Shown here one piece after another: positions 1-8,239 of a stretch of 33,156 nucleotides of DNA. The stretch lies in contig JAGZXV010000039.1 in assembly GCA_018378255.1 (NCBI GenBank), positions 1 through 33,156 on the forward strand. The letters are read 5' to 3'. Below the pieces are notes generated by a model. The model had not been told where the DNA came from, did no database searches, and saw nothing but the letters and a program-made list of their open reading frames with translations. A program made the position numbers and the translations under genes. Position 1 is the first letter of the stretch. The number at the start of each line of letters is the position of its first letter. Origin of the DNA: Clostridiaceae bacterium (GTDB lineage: Bacteria > Bacillota > Clostridia > Lachnospirales > Lachnospiraceae).

Positions 1-59
1 TGATTCTCCGGCTTGGATTTCTCGTCAAATAAAAACTAACTATGCCGTCTAACTAATCA

Positions 60-1265
60 TTAATTACTAACAAGATGTCTTCCCATCGGCCCCCTCGCAT
101 GGAGCTTTTGCGTGCTGATTCCGATTTCAGCCCCAAACCCGAATTCGAAGCCATCCGTAAACCTGGTGGACGCATTTACATAAACAGCCGCAGCATCCAC
201 TTCATTCAGGAATTTCTGGGAATTGGAATAATCGGATGTGATAATGGATTCCGAGTGCTTTGTATTATATCTGTTAATATGGTCAATCGCTTCCTGGATG
301 TTATCCACAATCTTCAAAGAAATAATGTAATCCAGATATTCGGTTCCCCAGTCCTCTTCCGACGCGGGCACGAATTCCGGCACAATTTGGCATGCGGCCT
401 CATCTGCTCTGATTTCCACATGTTTTTCATCCAGACGTTTTTTCAGCAGCGGCAGAAAACGGTCCGCGATCTTTCTATGTACAATCAGGGATTCGCAGGC
501 ATTGCATACGCCGATTCTCTGCGTCTTGGCATTGTAAATGATATCTAAAGCCATATCAAAGTCCGCGGATTCGTCCACAAAAACATGACAGTTTCCGGTT
601 CCGGTTTCAATTACCGGAATCGTGCTGTTTTCCACCACCGTCTTAATCAGTCCTGCGCCGCCGCGGGGGATCAGAACATCCACATATTGGTTTAACCGCA
701 TAAATGCCTTTGTCGTTTCGCGGTTGGTATCCTCAATCAGCTGGATCGCATCAGCCGGAAGTCCGGCGCCTTTAAGACCAGCCTGAATCCATTTTACAAT
801 GGCTTTGTTGGATTCAACTGCATCGCTTCCGCCTTTTAAAATCACCGCATTGCCGGTTTTGAAACAAAGCCCGAATGCATCGGCTGTCACATTGGGACGG
901 GCCTCGTAGATGATACCGATCACGCCGAGAGGCACCCTCTTCTGACCGATTATAAGTCCATTGGGGCGTTTTTTCATGGATAAAACCTCTCCCACCGGAT
1001 CTTCCAGAGAAACCACCTCCAAAAGGCCGTCAGCCATGGATTTGATTCTGGATTCATCAAGAGCCAGACGGTCTAAAAGTCCCTGGCTCATGCCATTTTT
1101 CCTGGCCCGTTCCATATCCGCCCGGTTAGCTGCCAATATCTCTTCCCGGCCGTCAAGCAGTGATGATGCAGCCTGTTCCAGGCCCTTGTTTTTTTCAGTC
1201 TGTCCCAGCACATTTAACCGTCTGGAAACTTCTCGGGCTCTTTTCCCTATCTCTGTTAATTCCAT
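60..1265 (-). CDS. proA: Glutamate-5-semialdehyde dehydrogenase (gamma-glutamyl phosphate reductase)
   Basis: This enzyme performs the second step of proline synthesis, the NADPH-dependent reduction of gamma-glutamyl phosphate to glutamate-5-semialdehyde in the cytosol. The 401-residue protein is close to the usual family length. The aldehyde-dehydrogenase-like catalytic Cys is at residue 254 in the motif RIGVCNACESL, and the conserved stretches YEARPNVTADA (about 120-130) and PRGGAGLI (about 200-207) are present. The ATG start is preceded by GAGAGGAG at good spacing. It is the last gene of a run that also carries proB, and it begins 24 bases after the 5-formyltetrahydrofolate cyclo-ligase gene. 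No clear terminator is visible in the 59 bases downstream. The assignment is very secure. Confidence 0.97.
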   Translation of the reverse strand: MELTEIGKRAREVSRRLNVLGQTEKNKGLEQAASSLLDGREEILAANRADMERARKNGMSQGLLDRLALDESRIKSMADGLLEVVSLEDPVGEVLSMKKRPNGLIIGQKRVPLGVIGIIYEARPNVTADAFGLCFKTGNAVILKGGSDAVESNKAIVKWIQAGLKGAGLPADAIQLIEDTNRETTKAFMRLNQYVDVLIPRGGAGLIKTVVENSTIPVIETGTGNCHVFVDESADFDMALDIIYNAKTQRIGVCNACESLIVHRKIADRFLPLLKKRLDEKHVEIRADEAACQIVPEFVPASEEDWGTEYLDYIISLKIVDNIQEAIDHINRYNTKHSESIITSDYSNSQKFLNEVDAAAVYVNASTRFTDGFEFGFGAEIGISTQKLHARGPMGRHLVSN

Positions 1266-1289
1266 AATTCCTGCTCCTCTCTCTGATTA

Positions 1290-1838
1290 TTACGGAGTCA
1301 CCACTTCATCCATCTTCCGGTCAAACGGTTCAGCCGGAAGAGTATCCATCATCTGAAAATCAAAACAAATGCCAATTTTATGATGATCCGGCTCCAGCTC
1401 AAAAAAGCGGTCATAATAGCCGCCTCCATAACCAAGCCGGTTATTCTCCCTGTCAAAAGCTACTCCCGGCACAATGACAGGCGCATAAAGAGTTCCTGCC
1501 AGTTCACAACCGGGCCCTGGTTCCAGAATCCCCATACATCCCTTTACCAGATCCGTTGAGGAATGGACGAAATAAAACTTAATCTGCTCCACTTCCACCC
1601 TGGGAACCGCAGTCCTGATTCCTAAACCGCGAAGAAATTCCATAATCCTTCCCGTTCCTGCCTCATGTTTCATATCCATATAACAATAAACGCAGGAGGC
1701 CGTTAACAGTTCCTCTTTCACCGATAATTTTTTAAAGATGATTTCATTTTGAAGTTTTTCTTCCTCCGGACTGATATTTTTTCGCTTTTCCCGGATATAA
1801 CTGCGGATTTCCGCCTTAGACCTCTTTGATATTTCCAT
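1290..1838 (-). CDS. 5-formyltetrahydrofolate cyclo-ligase
   Basis: This enzyme converts 5-formyltetrahydrofolate to 5,10-methenyltetrahydrofolate using ATP, returning a storage or inhibitory folate to one-carbon metabolism. The 182-residue protein has the family signature at its C-terminal half, including PGVAFDRENNRLGYGGGYYDRF (the glycine-rich GYGGGYYDRF motif is diagnostic), an N-terminal Lys/Arg-rich helix, and the usual hydrophobic DEVV ending. Its start lies 23 bases inside the end of the upstream DUF896 gene and no strong ribosome binding site precedes it, so translational coupling is likely. It sits between proB and proA, apparently as a passenger in the proline operon. Confidence 0.94.
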   Translation of the reverse strand: MEISKRSKAEIRSYIREKRKNISPEEEKLQNEIIFKKLSVKEELLTASCVYCYMDMKHEAGTGRIMEFLRGLGIRTAVPRVEVEQIKFYFVHSSTDLVKGCMGILEPGPGCELAGTLYAPVIVPGVAFDRENNRLGYGGGYYDRFFELEPDHHKIGICFDFQMMDTLPAEPFDRKMDEVVTP

Positions 1839-2037
1839 ATTTTTTGCCCAGGTCCGTTATGGAGCCGTCTTTCTCCTGGATGGATATGTTATTTAAATTA
1901 GCCCGCATATTCGTGCGGATGGCTTCGATATACTCTTTTCTCAAGGCTGCCTGTTCTGCTTTTTCTTCCTCTGTAAGCCCAACTGACTTCGATTTATGGT
2001 AAAGGGTATTGATCCGGTCTATCATCTCCTGTTTCAT
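1816..2037 (-). CDS. DUF896 (YnzC/YneB-like) small cytosolic protein
   Basis: This small 73-residue protein of the DUF896 family has an N-terminal helical hairpin (IDRINTLYHKSKSVGLTEEE) and the typical AEQAALRKEYIEAIRTNMRANL core, which in the family forms a helix-rich bundle. The molecular function is not known to me; a B. subtilis relative is associated with the SOS regulon, but nothing here shows LexA control. The ATG is preceded by AGGAGGT, and that ribosome binding site overlaps the proB stop codon, giving an 11-base gap. Its last 23 bases overlap the next gene. The placement within proB-proA indicates co-transcription with proline synthesis. Confidence 0.9.
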   Translation of the reverse strand: MKQEMIDRINTLYHKSKSVGLTEEEKAEQAALRKEYIEAIRTNMRANLNNISIQEKDGSITDLGKKYGNIKEV

Positions 2038-2048
2038 AGTCTTACCTC

Positions 2049-2912
2049 CTAATATTCATTGTTGATATAGTGCATTAAGTCAAAATCAAGGTTATTATGG
2101 GCCATGAACAGCGTTCCCTTATCCTGGCCGTCCATGATCTGGCAGACGATCTCCACATCATCCCCGTTGGCGATCACCATATCTGAACCACCGTCTGTAG
2201 CGATTCTGGCCGCGGCCAGCTTGGCTGCCATCCCGCCGGTTCCCACATCGCTGCCGGACGTGGATTTTCCCATGGACATTAACTGGGGAGTGATCTCATT
2301 TACCATACTGATAAATTTGGCGTCAGGATTGGTATGGGGATCATCGGAATACAGACCGTCAATGTCGGAAAGAAGGATAAGAAGGTCCGCTCCGATCAAA
2401 GCTGCTACAATCGCCGACAGCCGGTCATTATCGCCGAAATTGTCCACAAGGGGAATCTCAGATGTGGACACGGTATCATTTTCATTCACAATCGGAATAG
2501 CTCCCAATTTCAGCAGCTCATCAAAGGTATTCTGGGCATTATACCTGGATGCATCATTTACCATGGTATCCTTCGTCATCAGGATCTGGGCTGCTGTCTG
2601 GTTGTATTCGGCAAACAGCTTTTGATATACCATCATCAGCCTGGCCTGGCCCACCGCCGCAAATGCCTGTTTCTGGGAGATACTGGTCGGCTTCTGATGG
2701 TGCCCAAGCGCCTGGCGTCCGGCAGCAATCGCACCGGATGACACCAAAACCACTTCTTTTCCCTGGCCTTTCAGGTCGGAAATCACCCGAACCAGTTTTT
2801 CTATCTTCATAAGGTTCATATCGCCCGTTTCTGTATGGGTGAGAGAAGAAGAACCAATCTTAATCACCACTCTCTTTTTATCCCTCAGTTTCAATCTGTC
2901 TTCTGTCAACAT
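2049..2912 (-). CDS. proB: Glutamate 5-kinase (no PUA domain)
   Basis: This enzyme phosphorylates glutamate to gamma-glutamyl phosphate, the first and usually feedback-inhibited step of proline synthesis. It is an amino-acid-kinase fold protein: the phosphate-binding motif KIGSSSLTH lies near residues 18-26, VSSGAIAAGR follows, and NENDTVS and DNDRLSA form the substrate site. At 287 residues it lacks the C-terminal PUA domain of the longer proteobacterial form, as is common in clostridia. I chose the internal ATG at 2912 because GAGGAG lies just upstream and the protein then begins close to the kinase core. An in-frame ATG at 2990 would add 26 low-complexity residues but has no ribosome binding site. 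It follows the FAD-dependent oxidoreductase gene closely and is probably in the same transcript. Confidence 0.95.
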   Translation of the reverse strand: MLTEDRLKLRDKKRVVIKIGSSSLTHTETGDMNLMKIEKLVRVISDLKGQGKEVVLVSSGAIAAGRQALGHHQKPTSISQKQAFAAVGQARLMMVYQKLFAEYNQTAAQILMTKDTMVNDASRYNAQNTFDELLKLGAIPIVNENDTVSTSEIPLVDNFGDNDRLSAIVAALIGADLLILLSDIDGLYSDDPHTNPDAKFISMVNEITPQLMSMGKSTSGSDVGTGGMAAKLAAARIATDGGSDMVIANGDDVEIVCQIMDGQDKGTLFMAHNNLDFDLMHYINNEY

Positions 2913-2998
2913 ACTCTCCTCTGTTTCCGCTGTGCCCTTATTCACAGCTCTATCATTCGTTTTGTCATATCTTACACCATTTTTCTCCATCCGTCAAT

Positions 2999-4594
2999 TT
3001 ACTTTAACGGCTGGTAACGCCTGGTGATTTCTTCCGCTATTTTGATTCCATCCATGGCAGCGGATGTGATTCCGCCGGCATATCCGGCCCCTTCTCCGCA
3101 GGGGAAAATGCCTTTCACGCCGCTTTCAAACCCGGCGTCCCTGCTGATCCGTACCGGTGAGGAAGTCCGGCTTTCAATCCCGGCAAATATAGCATCGTAC
3201 CTGGAGAATCCACGGATCATGGATTCAAACCCGTCCACTCCTTCTATTAAAGCTTCAGAAAGATAAGAAGGTAGCATCTCTTTTAAATTAGCAAACTGGA
3301 AACGTCCTTTCAGTTCCGGTGTCACATCTCCGAAACCGGTGGTTTCTTTTCCAGTTTTAAAATCCCCATAGAGCTGTACCGGAATTTTTCCTCCGCCGTA
3401 CTGATAGGCCAACGTCTCCAGTTTCCGCTGGTATTCAACACCGGCTAAAGCGGTCTGACCCGGAAAATCCTCTGGTGTAACCGTCACAATCAACGCACTG
3501 TTGGCGTTTACACCATCCCTCGCATGGTTGCTCATGCCGTTGACGGCCAGACGGCCGGGCTCTGACGATGCGTCCACCACATAGCCACCCGGACACATGC
3601 AGAAGGAATAAACTCCTCTTCCCCCTGAGGTCTGTCTGGTCAATTTATAACTGGCAGCACCCAGGATTTCATCGTACCGGTCCGTACCATATTGGGAAAG
3701 ATTGATCATCTTTTGAGGATGCTGGATTCTAAGTCCAACGGCAAATGCCTTCTGCTCCATAGGCACATGTTTGCCGTAAAGGACTTCAAAGGTATCCCTG
3801 GCGCTGTGCCCGATTGCCAGAACAAGGGCATCTGTTTTCACCTGCATGGAGCCGTTAACCGTAATTTCCGCCAGCCGGTTGTTCTCCACCGTAAAATCAG
3901 TCACACAACTGAGAAAATTCACGCTCCCGCCTAGACGGATGATCTCATTTCTCATATTTTTCACAATCCCGCTCAGCACATCCGTACCGATATGAGGTTT
4001 ATTCTGATAGAGAACAGCAGGATCCGCTCCAAACTCCACGAGAAGTTCCAGCACCTTCTGATTCCTCTTAACAGGATCTTTAACCAGCGTATTCAGTTTT
4101 CCGTCTGAAAATGTCCCGGCTCCGCCTTCTCCAAACTGTACGTTGGATTGGGCGTCCAGCACACCGGTCAGCCAAAATTCGGAAACCTTTTTATTCCTGG
4201 CATCCACATCCTCTCCCCGCTCTAAAACCACAGGGCAATATCCGGCTCTGGCTAACATCAGGCCGCAGAAAAGCCCCGCAGGCCCGCACCCAACGATTAC
4301 CGGGGGATGATTCAGGATTTCTTCACCCGGCCCGGGAAACTGATACGTTTTTTCATGCACCAGGGAAATATTGGCGTTCTTTAATTTATGTACAGCCGCA
4401 CTCTCTTTCCCTGTTTCCACATCCACCATATAACTATAATAAATATCCGGTTTCTTTCTCGCATCCACGGACTGTTTTACGATCCGGATGCTCTTTATCT
4501 GATCTGCCGGCAGCTTCAGGGTTCTGGCCGCTTTTAACAGAATCTGGTCCTTACCGTGATCCACCGGCAGTTTTAACTGATTGATACGAATCAT
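2999..4594 (-). CDS. FAD-dependent dehydrogenase-like protein (COG2509 type)
   Basis: This predicted cytosolic flavoprotein has 531 residues. The Rossmann dinucleotide motif GCGPAGLFCG begins near residue 102, after an N-terminal extension of about 95 residues that is typical of this family. A conserved FGEGGAGTFSDGKLNT stretch follows near residues 150-170, with a second FAD-contact region close to the C-terminus (PCGEGAGYAGGITSAAMDG). This architecture matches the COG2509 FAD-dependent dehydrogenases, whose substrate is not known to me. The ATG start has GAGGT at good spacing. It begins 31 bases after the end of another flavoprotein gene and ends just before proB, so the two flavoproteins and the proline genes may be one transcript. 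Confidence 0.9.
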   Translation of the reverse strand: MIRINQLKLPVDHGKDQILLKAARTLKLPADQIKSIRIVKQSVDARKKPDIYYSYMVDVETGKESAAVHKLKNANISLVHEKTYQFPGPGEEILNHPPVIVGCGPAGLFCGLMLARAGYCPVVLERGEDVDARNKKVSEFWLTGVLDAQSNVQFGEGGAGTFSDGKLNTLVKDPVKRNQKVLELLVEFGADPAVLYQNKPHIGTDVLSGIVKNMRNEIIRLGGSVNFLSCVTDFTVENNRLAEITVNGSMQVKTDALVLAIGHSARDTFEVLYGKHVPMEQKAFAVGLRIQHPQKMINLSQYGTDRYDEILGAASYKLTRQTSGGRGVYSFCMCPGGYVVDASSEPGRLAVNGMSNHARDGVNANSALIVTVTPEDFPGQTALAGVEYQRKLETLAYQYGGGKIPVQLYGDFKTGKETTGFGDVTPELKGRFQFANLKEMLPSYLSEALIEGVDGFESMIRGFSRYDAIFAGIESRTSSPVRISRDAGFESGVKGIFPCGEGAGYAGGITSAAMDGIKIAEEITRRYQPLK

Positions 4595-4625
4595 TTTAAT
4601 ACCTCACATTTCATTTTGCTGTTTG

Positions 4626-5852
4626 TCAAATGCCTTTTGCCGCATGGATTCCTGCCAGAGCACCGCTGGACCAGGCAAACTGCAGGTTATACCCGCCGCA
4701 GATGCCATCCACATCCAGAAGTTCTCCCGCAATATAAAGGTCTTTTACCAGTTTTGATTCCATTGTATTTGAATTGATTTCAACCGTATCCACTCCTCCG
4801 CAGCAGACCTGGGCATTTTCAAATGGATTGACGGCAGATACCTTCACCACAAATTTCTTAATCTGGACAGCCAATGCCCCTGCCTGCGCAGCAGAAATAG
4901 AAGAAACTGCTGCTTCCCCGCTGATACCAGACTGCTTCAACAGCACAGACGCCAGCTTTTTATTGAGCACACCGGTTAAAAGTTCATCACATTTTTTATA
5001 GTACATCCGCTTGATCCGTTCATTTAAAAACTTTGACGTCTCATCAAAAGACATTGCAGGAAGAAAATCAATGGCTACGGAAACCTTTTTTTTCTGATCC
5101 AGTGCGACAGATGCGAAACGGCTGATCTGGAAGGTGGGAATTCCTGAAATCCCGTAATCAGTCAGCTGAAGTTCCCCTCTGTCCTGTATTACCGCTTTTC
5201 CATCTGCCAGCAGGCATAATTGGGCTTCCGTCCTGACACCGGTCAGCTGTTTGAAGAACTTTCCCTCACAGCGCAGCTGTACCAATGCCGGAAGCGGCTT
5301 AATGATCCGGTGTCCAAATGCTTCCGCCAGTTCATAACCGCTCCCATCGGAACCGGTTGAGGGGGCCGCTTTCGAACCGGCTGCCAGTATAACCGCATCT
5401 GGCCGGTAAGTTCCGGCAGATGTGATGATTTCAAAACCCTGCTTACACTTTTTTATTCTCTTCACATCACAGCCGCATAGAATCTCCACATTCCTGTGGG
5501 CGGTTTCCGATCTCAGCACATCCAGCACTGAGGCCGCCTGATCTGAATTGGGATACACATATCCCTGTCTGTCTTTAGGAAGAATGCCCAGTTCCTGAAA
5601 AAATTCAAGCGTGGACTTTACGTCAAATCCTTTTATCACATTCATGGGAAAACCTGACTGTCCGCACCGGTAGCATTCCTCTTCCATATATAAATTTGTC
5701 AGATTGCATCTTCCATTTCCCGTGGATAATATCTTCTTACCCACCCGGTCCATATGTTCCAGGACAGTCACAACAGCCCCGGTTTTAGCTGCCCATATGG
5801 CCGCTGTCAGACCGGAAGCTCCACCGCCTACAATAACTACAGAACGCTTCAT
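4626..5852 (-). CDS. HI0933/YhiN-family NAD(P)/FAD-dependent flavoprotein
   Basis: This predicted flavoprotein has 408 residues. The N-terminal FAD-binding motif VGGGASGLTAA covers residues 8-18, the family-specific GNGRCNLTN covers residues 45-53, and a C-terminal GELLDVDGICGGYNLQFAWSSG segment contacts the flavin in this family. These mark it as an HI0933-like (YhiN/BaiN-like) protein; a member in bile-acid-converting clostridia acts as a steroid reductase, but that activity should not be assumed here. The start has GAGGT upstream. A good vegetative promoter lies at 5921-5949, making this the probable first gene of the unit that continues into the COG2509 protein and proB. Confidence 0.92.
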   Translation of the reverse strand: MKRSVVIVGGGASGLTAAIWAAKTGAVVTVLEHMDRVGKKILSTGNGRCNLTNLYMEEECYRCGQSGFPMNVIKGFDVKSTLEFFQELGILPKDRQGYVYPNSDQAASVLDVLRSETAHRNVEILCGCDVKRIKKCKQGFEIITSAGTYRPDAVILAAGSKAAPSTGSDGSGYELAEAFGHRIIKPLPALVQLRCEGKFFKQLTGVRTEAQLCLLADGKAVIQDRGELQLTDYGISGIPTFQISRFASVALDQKKKVSVAIDFLPAMSFDETSKFLNERIKRMYYKKCDELLTGVLNKKLASVLLKQSGISGEAAVSSISAAQAGALAVQIKKFVVKVSAVNPFENAQVCCGGVDTVEINSNTMESKLVKDLYIAGELLDVDGICGGYNLQFAWSSGALAGIHAAKGI

Positions 5853-5920
5853 TCCAACCTCATTTCCACCGCGCCAGGCGGCAGTTCTCTTTCTCTGTTG
5901 TAAAAATACAGTCAGCTATT

Positions 5921-5949
5921 ATTGTATCCAGTTTAGCAGTTCTTTTCAA
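5921..5949 (-). promoter_or_regulatory. Sigma-A-type promoter for the flavoprotein/proline unit
   Basis: On the minus strand a -35 box TTGAAA (5944-5949) is separated by 17 bases from a -10 box TACAAT (5921-5926). It is placed about 70 bases before the HI0933-family start codon. Assigned by eye. Confidence 0.65.
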
Positions 5950-5965
5950 GCCCTTTCATCATAAA

Positions 5966-6364
5966 TTAGCTCGTATAGGATTCCAGATAATTAAATACTT
6001 CGATCATGGTTTCAAACCAAATTCCTTCTCTCAGTTTATCCTGCTCTGCCTGGGGAAAATCACTGATTGGCATATGGGTGTATAAACATACGGTCGCCTT
6101 ATCCTCACAGAACACCAGGAGAAATCCGTCTTCCGAAACCAGATAATAGCGTTTGGCCGGAGCTGTTTCCTCAGTGCTGACAACCGGCTCAATTTTTTTC
6201 TGGTTTAAGACAACCCGGTCTTCTGTCACGGTTTCCGTTTCAATCGTAACGTTTGGAATCGCTTCCTCCTGACGGATACTATTTCTTGTAATAAAAAAAC
6301 CGGTAAACAGGCAGACAATACTGGTCAATAAAAGCAAAAATAAACAGATACCATACTTTTTCAT
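5966..6364 (-). CDS. BofC-like C-terminal domain protein, membrane-anchored
   Basis: This is a 132-residue protein with one N-terminal membrane segment or uncleaved signal (about residues 6-24), a short Thr/Glu-rich linker, and a C-terminal domain beginning near YYLVSEDGFLLVF. The closing pattern LREGIWFETMIEVFNYLESY resembles the C-terminal domain of BofC, the forespore protein that restrains SpoIVB signalling in B. subtilis. The BofC resemblance is a recognition by eye and is moderate, and the N-terminal BofC domain is not evident. The start has AAGGAGGA upstream. The gene stands alone, with 213 bases before it and a promoter for the next unit after it. If the resemblance holds, a role in sporulation is the first guess. 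Confidence 0.7.
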   Translation of the reverse strand: MKKYGICLFLLLLTSIVCLFTGFFITRNSIRQEEAIPNVTIETETVTEDRVVLNQKKIEPVVSTEETAPAKRYYLVSEDGFLLVFCEDKATVCLYTHMPISDFPQAEQDKLREGIWFETMIEVFNYLESYTS

Positions 6365-6577
6365 AAAGGTATTCCTCCTTTAAGTATAGTATCTGCCTTT
6401 TTTGTCATTTTAAACCTTTATGCCGGAGCGATTTTTGCGCAGAAATTGCATTACGCAAAGATTGCGCAGGCACGCGCTGGGAATCCGAACTTTCCATCTG
6501 TGATTCAAATTTATAGCATCGCCACAAATCGGGTTATGAAAAATAAGCCTTCGGGATTATGTTCCACACGAAACCGC

Positions 6578-8239
6578 TTATAATAAATGCAGTTTGTGAG
6601 CCACTTTCACCAGCTTCCTTCCGCCTGGCATGCCGTAGAGCTCCACCTCATCCACACAGCCGGTTTTAATGAGTAATACGCCATATACCAGCACCGCAAT
6701 CACAATTGCTGCCATCAGGCTGATTAAGTTGCTGGAGCACAGGCGGTAGATCATCCGGTAGGAACCATAAGCAGCCCCTCCCATAAACGCGGCCGAAATG
6801 GTTGGCAGCACAAATGTTTTCCTGACTTCCTGCCTGTATCTTAAATATCTTCTGATCGATCTGGCATTTAACAGGCACATCAGCAGTGCGAATATGATAT
6901 TGGTGGCCACAACGCTGTAAATTCCCATTTTAAATCCATACATCATGGTTACAAGCATGACTACATGGACAATTAATGAGATCAGCGCATTGCGGATCGG
7001 CACATTCATCCGGTTAATTCCCTGAAGCACGCCGTTAGTCACCGTGGACAGGGAAAAGAAAACGACGGCCAGAGAGCCGGTCATGGTCATTTTGATCAAT
7101 TCCGTATTATCCCCGCGGAACAAAAGATTACAGATCGGCGCGGCCAAAATCGTAAGGCCTACCGTAGAAGGTATGGCAACTATCATGGAAAAGCGGATAA
7201 CAATTGCAACCCGGTCCTTGACAAGGGCCTTATCTCTCGCCGCAACCGCCCTGGAAAGGGATGGAATCAAAGAAGAGGATAATGAATTGGCAATGGCCAC
7301 CGGGATATTGAAGAGCAGATGGTATTTCCCCATATAAACACCCCAGGCTGTCGCAATCTCCTCCCCTTTTCCCATAAATGACATGGCGTTGCCGAATATA
7401 TAGTTGTCCACAACCGTACCCACGTTATAGATCGCGCTGCTGATAACGATGGGAAGAACCGTAAGCCCCAGCACATAGGAGATTTCCCTGTAGGATTCCA
7501 ATTTAACGGTCTTGTCTTTTCTGGCCTGCCGCCTCATGACCGGGCGGTAGGTGAACAGCAGAAACAGTACAAATAAAAGGGCGATAAACGCCCCGGCCCC
7601 CGTGCCGATCGTACCTCCCGCCGCGCCGAAAGCATAAGAAAACTGGGTCTCGTCAAAGACCGCATTTGACTTCAGTCCCTGGGCAAACAGGTAACTGGCC
7701 GCCATGATGCTGACCACCGCATTGACAATCTGTTCAAAGATCTGGGAAATGGCGGTGGGAATCATCGTGCCATGGCCCTGGAAATACCCTCTCAGCACCC
7801 CTAAATAGGCCATAATCCATATGGTAGGCGCGAGGGTCCGGATGGCATAGGAACTGAAGGGCATTTTAACCGCATTGGCAAAAAAATCGGCTCCAAACCA
7901 AAGGGCAGCCGCAGCCAGTCCCCCAACTATCGTTGCATAAAAAAGAGATGCTTTTAAAATCCTTATGGAATTCTTGTACTGTCTTGTCCCTAATCTGGCC
8001 GCTACCATCTTTGAAACGGCAACCGGCAGGCTGTAGGAGGATACGATCAGCATGATGGAATAAATGCTGAAAGCAGAACTGTAATATCCATTTCCCTTAT
8101 CCCCGATTATGTTGGTTAACGGTATGCGGTAAAACATGCCGATCAGCCTGACAAAAATCCCTGCCGCCGCAAGAATTGCTCCCTGGATAACAAAGTTAGA
8201 TCCTTTTTTCCGTGTACGTTTCTGATTATTCTTTTCCAT
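6578..8239 (-). CDS. MVF/MATE-like lipid flippase (SpoVB/YtgP/MurJ type)
   Basis: This is a polytopic membrane protein of 553 residues with about 14 hydrophobic segments and a basic N-terminus followed by FVIQGAILAAAGIFVRLIGM, a start characteristic of SpoVB/YtgP proteins. The FYRIPLTNIIGDKGNGYY and RGYFQGHGTMIPTAISQI stretches match the polysaccharide-biosynthesis/MVF family that includes lipid II flippases. It probably flips lipid-linked cell wall precursor across the cytoplasmic membrane, either generally (YtgP) or for spore cortex (SpoVB); the sequence alone does not separate these. Its start overlaps the end of the DUF3048 lipoprotein gene by 14 bases, so it is the last member of the yqfC operon. 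No clear terminator follows in the 213-base gap. Confidence 0.9.
   Translation of the reverse strand: MEKNNQKRTRKKGSNFVIQGAILAAAGIFVRLIGMFYRIPLTNIIGDKGNGYYSSAFSIYSIMLIVSSYSLPVAVSKMVAARLGTRQYKNSIRILKASLFYATIVGGLAAAALWFGADFFANAVKMPFSSYAIRTLAPTIWIMAYLGVLRGYFQGHGTMIPTAISQIFEQIVNAVVSIMAASYLFAQGLKSNAVFDETQFSYAFGAAGGTIGTGAGAFIALLFVLFLLFTYRPVMRRQARKDKTVKLESYREISYVLGLTVLPIVISSAIYNVGTVVDNYIFGNAMSFMGKGEEIATAWGVYMGKYHLLFNIPVAIANSLSSSLIPSLSRAVAARDKALVKDRVAIVIRFSMIVAIPSTVGLTILAAPICNLLFRGDNTELIKMTMTGSLAVVFFSLSTVTNGVLQGINRMNVPIRNALISLIVHVVMLVTMMYGFKMGIYSVVATNIIFALLMCLLNARSIRRYLRYRQEVRKTFVLPTISAAFMGGAAYGSYRMIYRLCSSNLISLMAAIVIAVLVYGVLLIKTGCVDEVELYGMPGGRKLVKVAHKLHLL

Noticed and set aside
1..59. Terminator after proA.
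   Set aside because: No stem with a following T run could be found in these bases.
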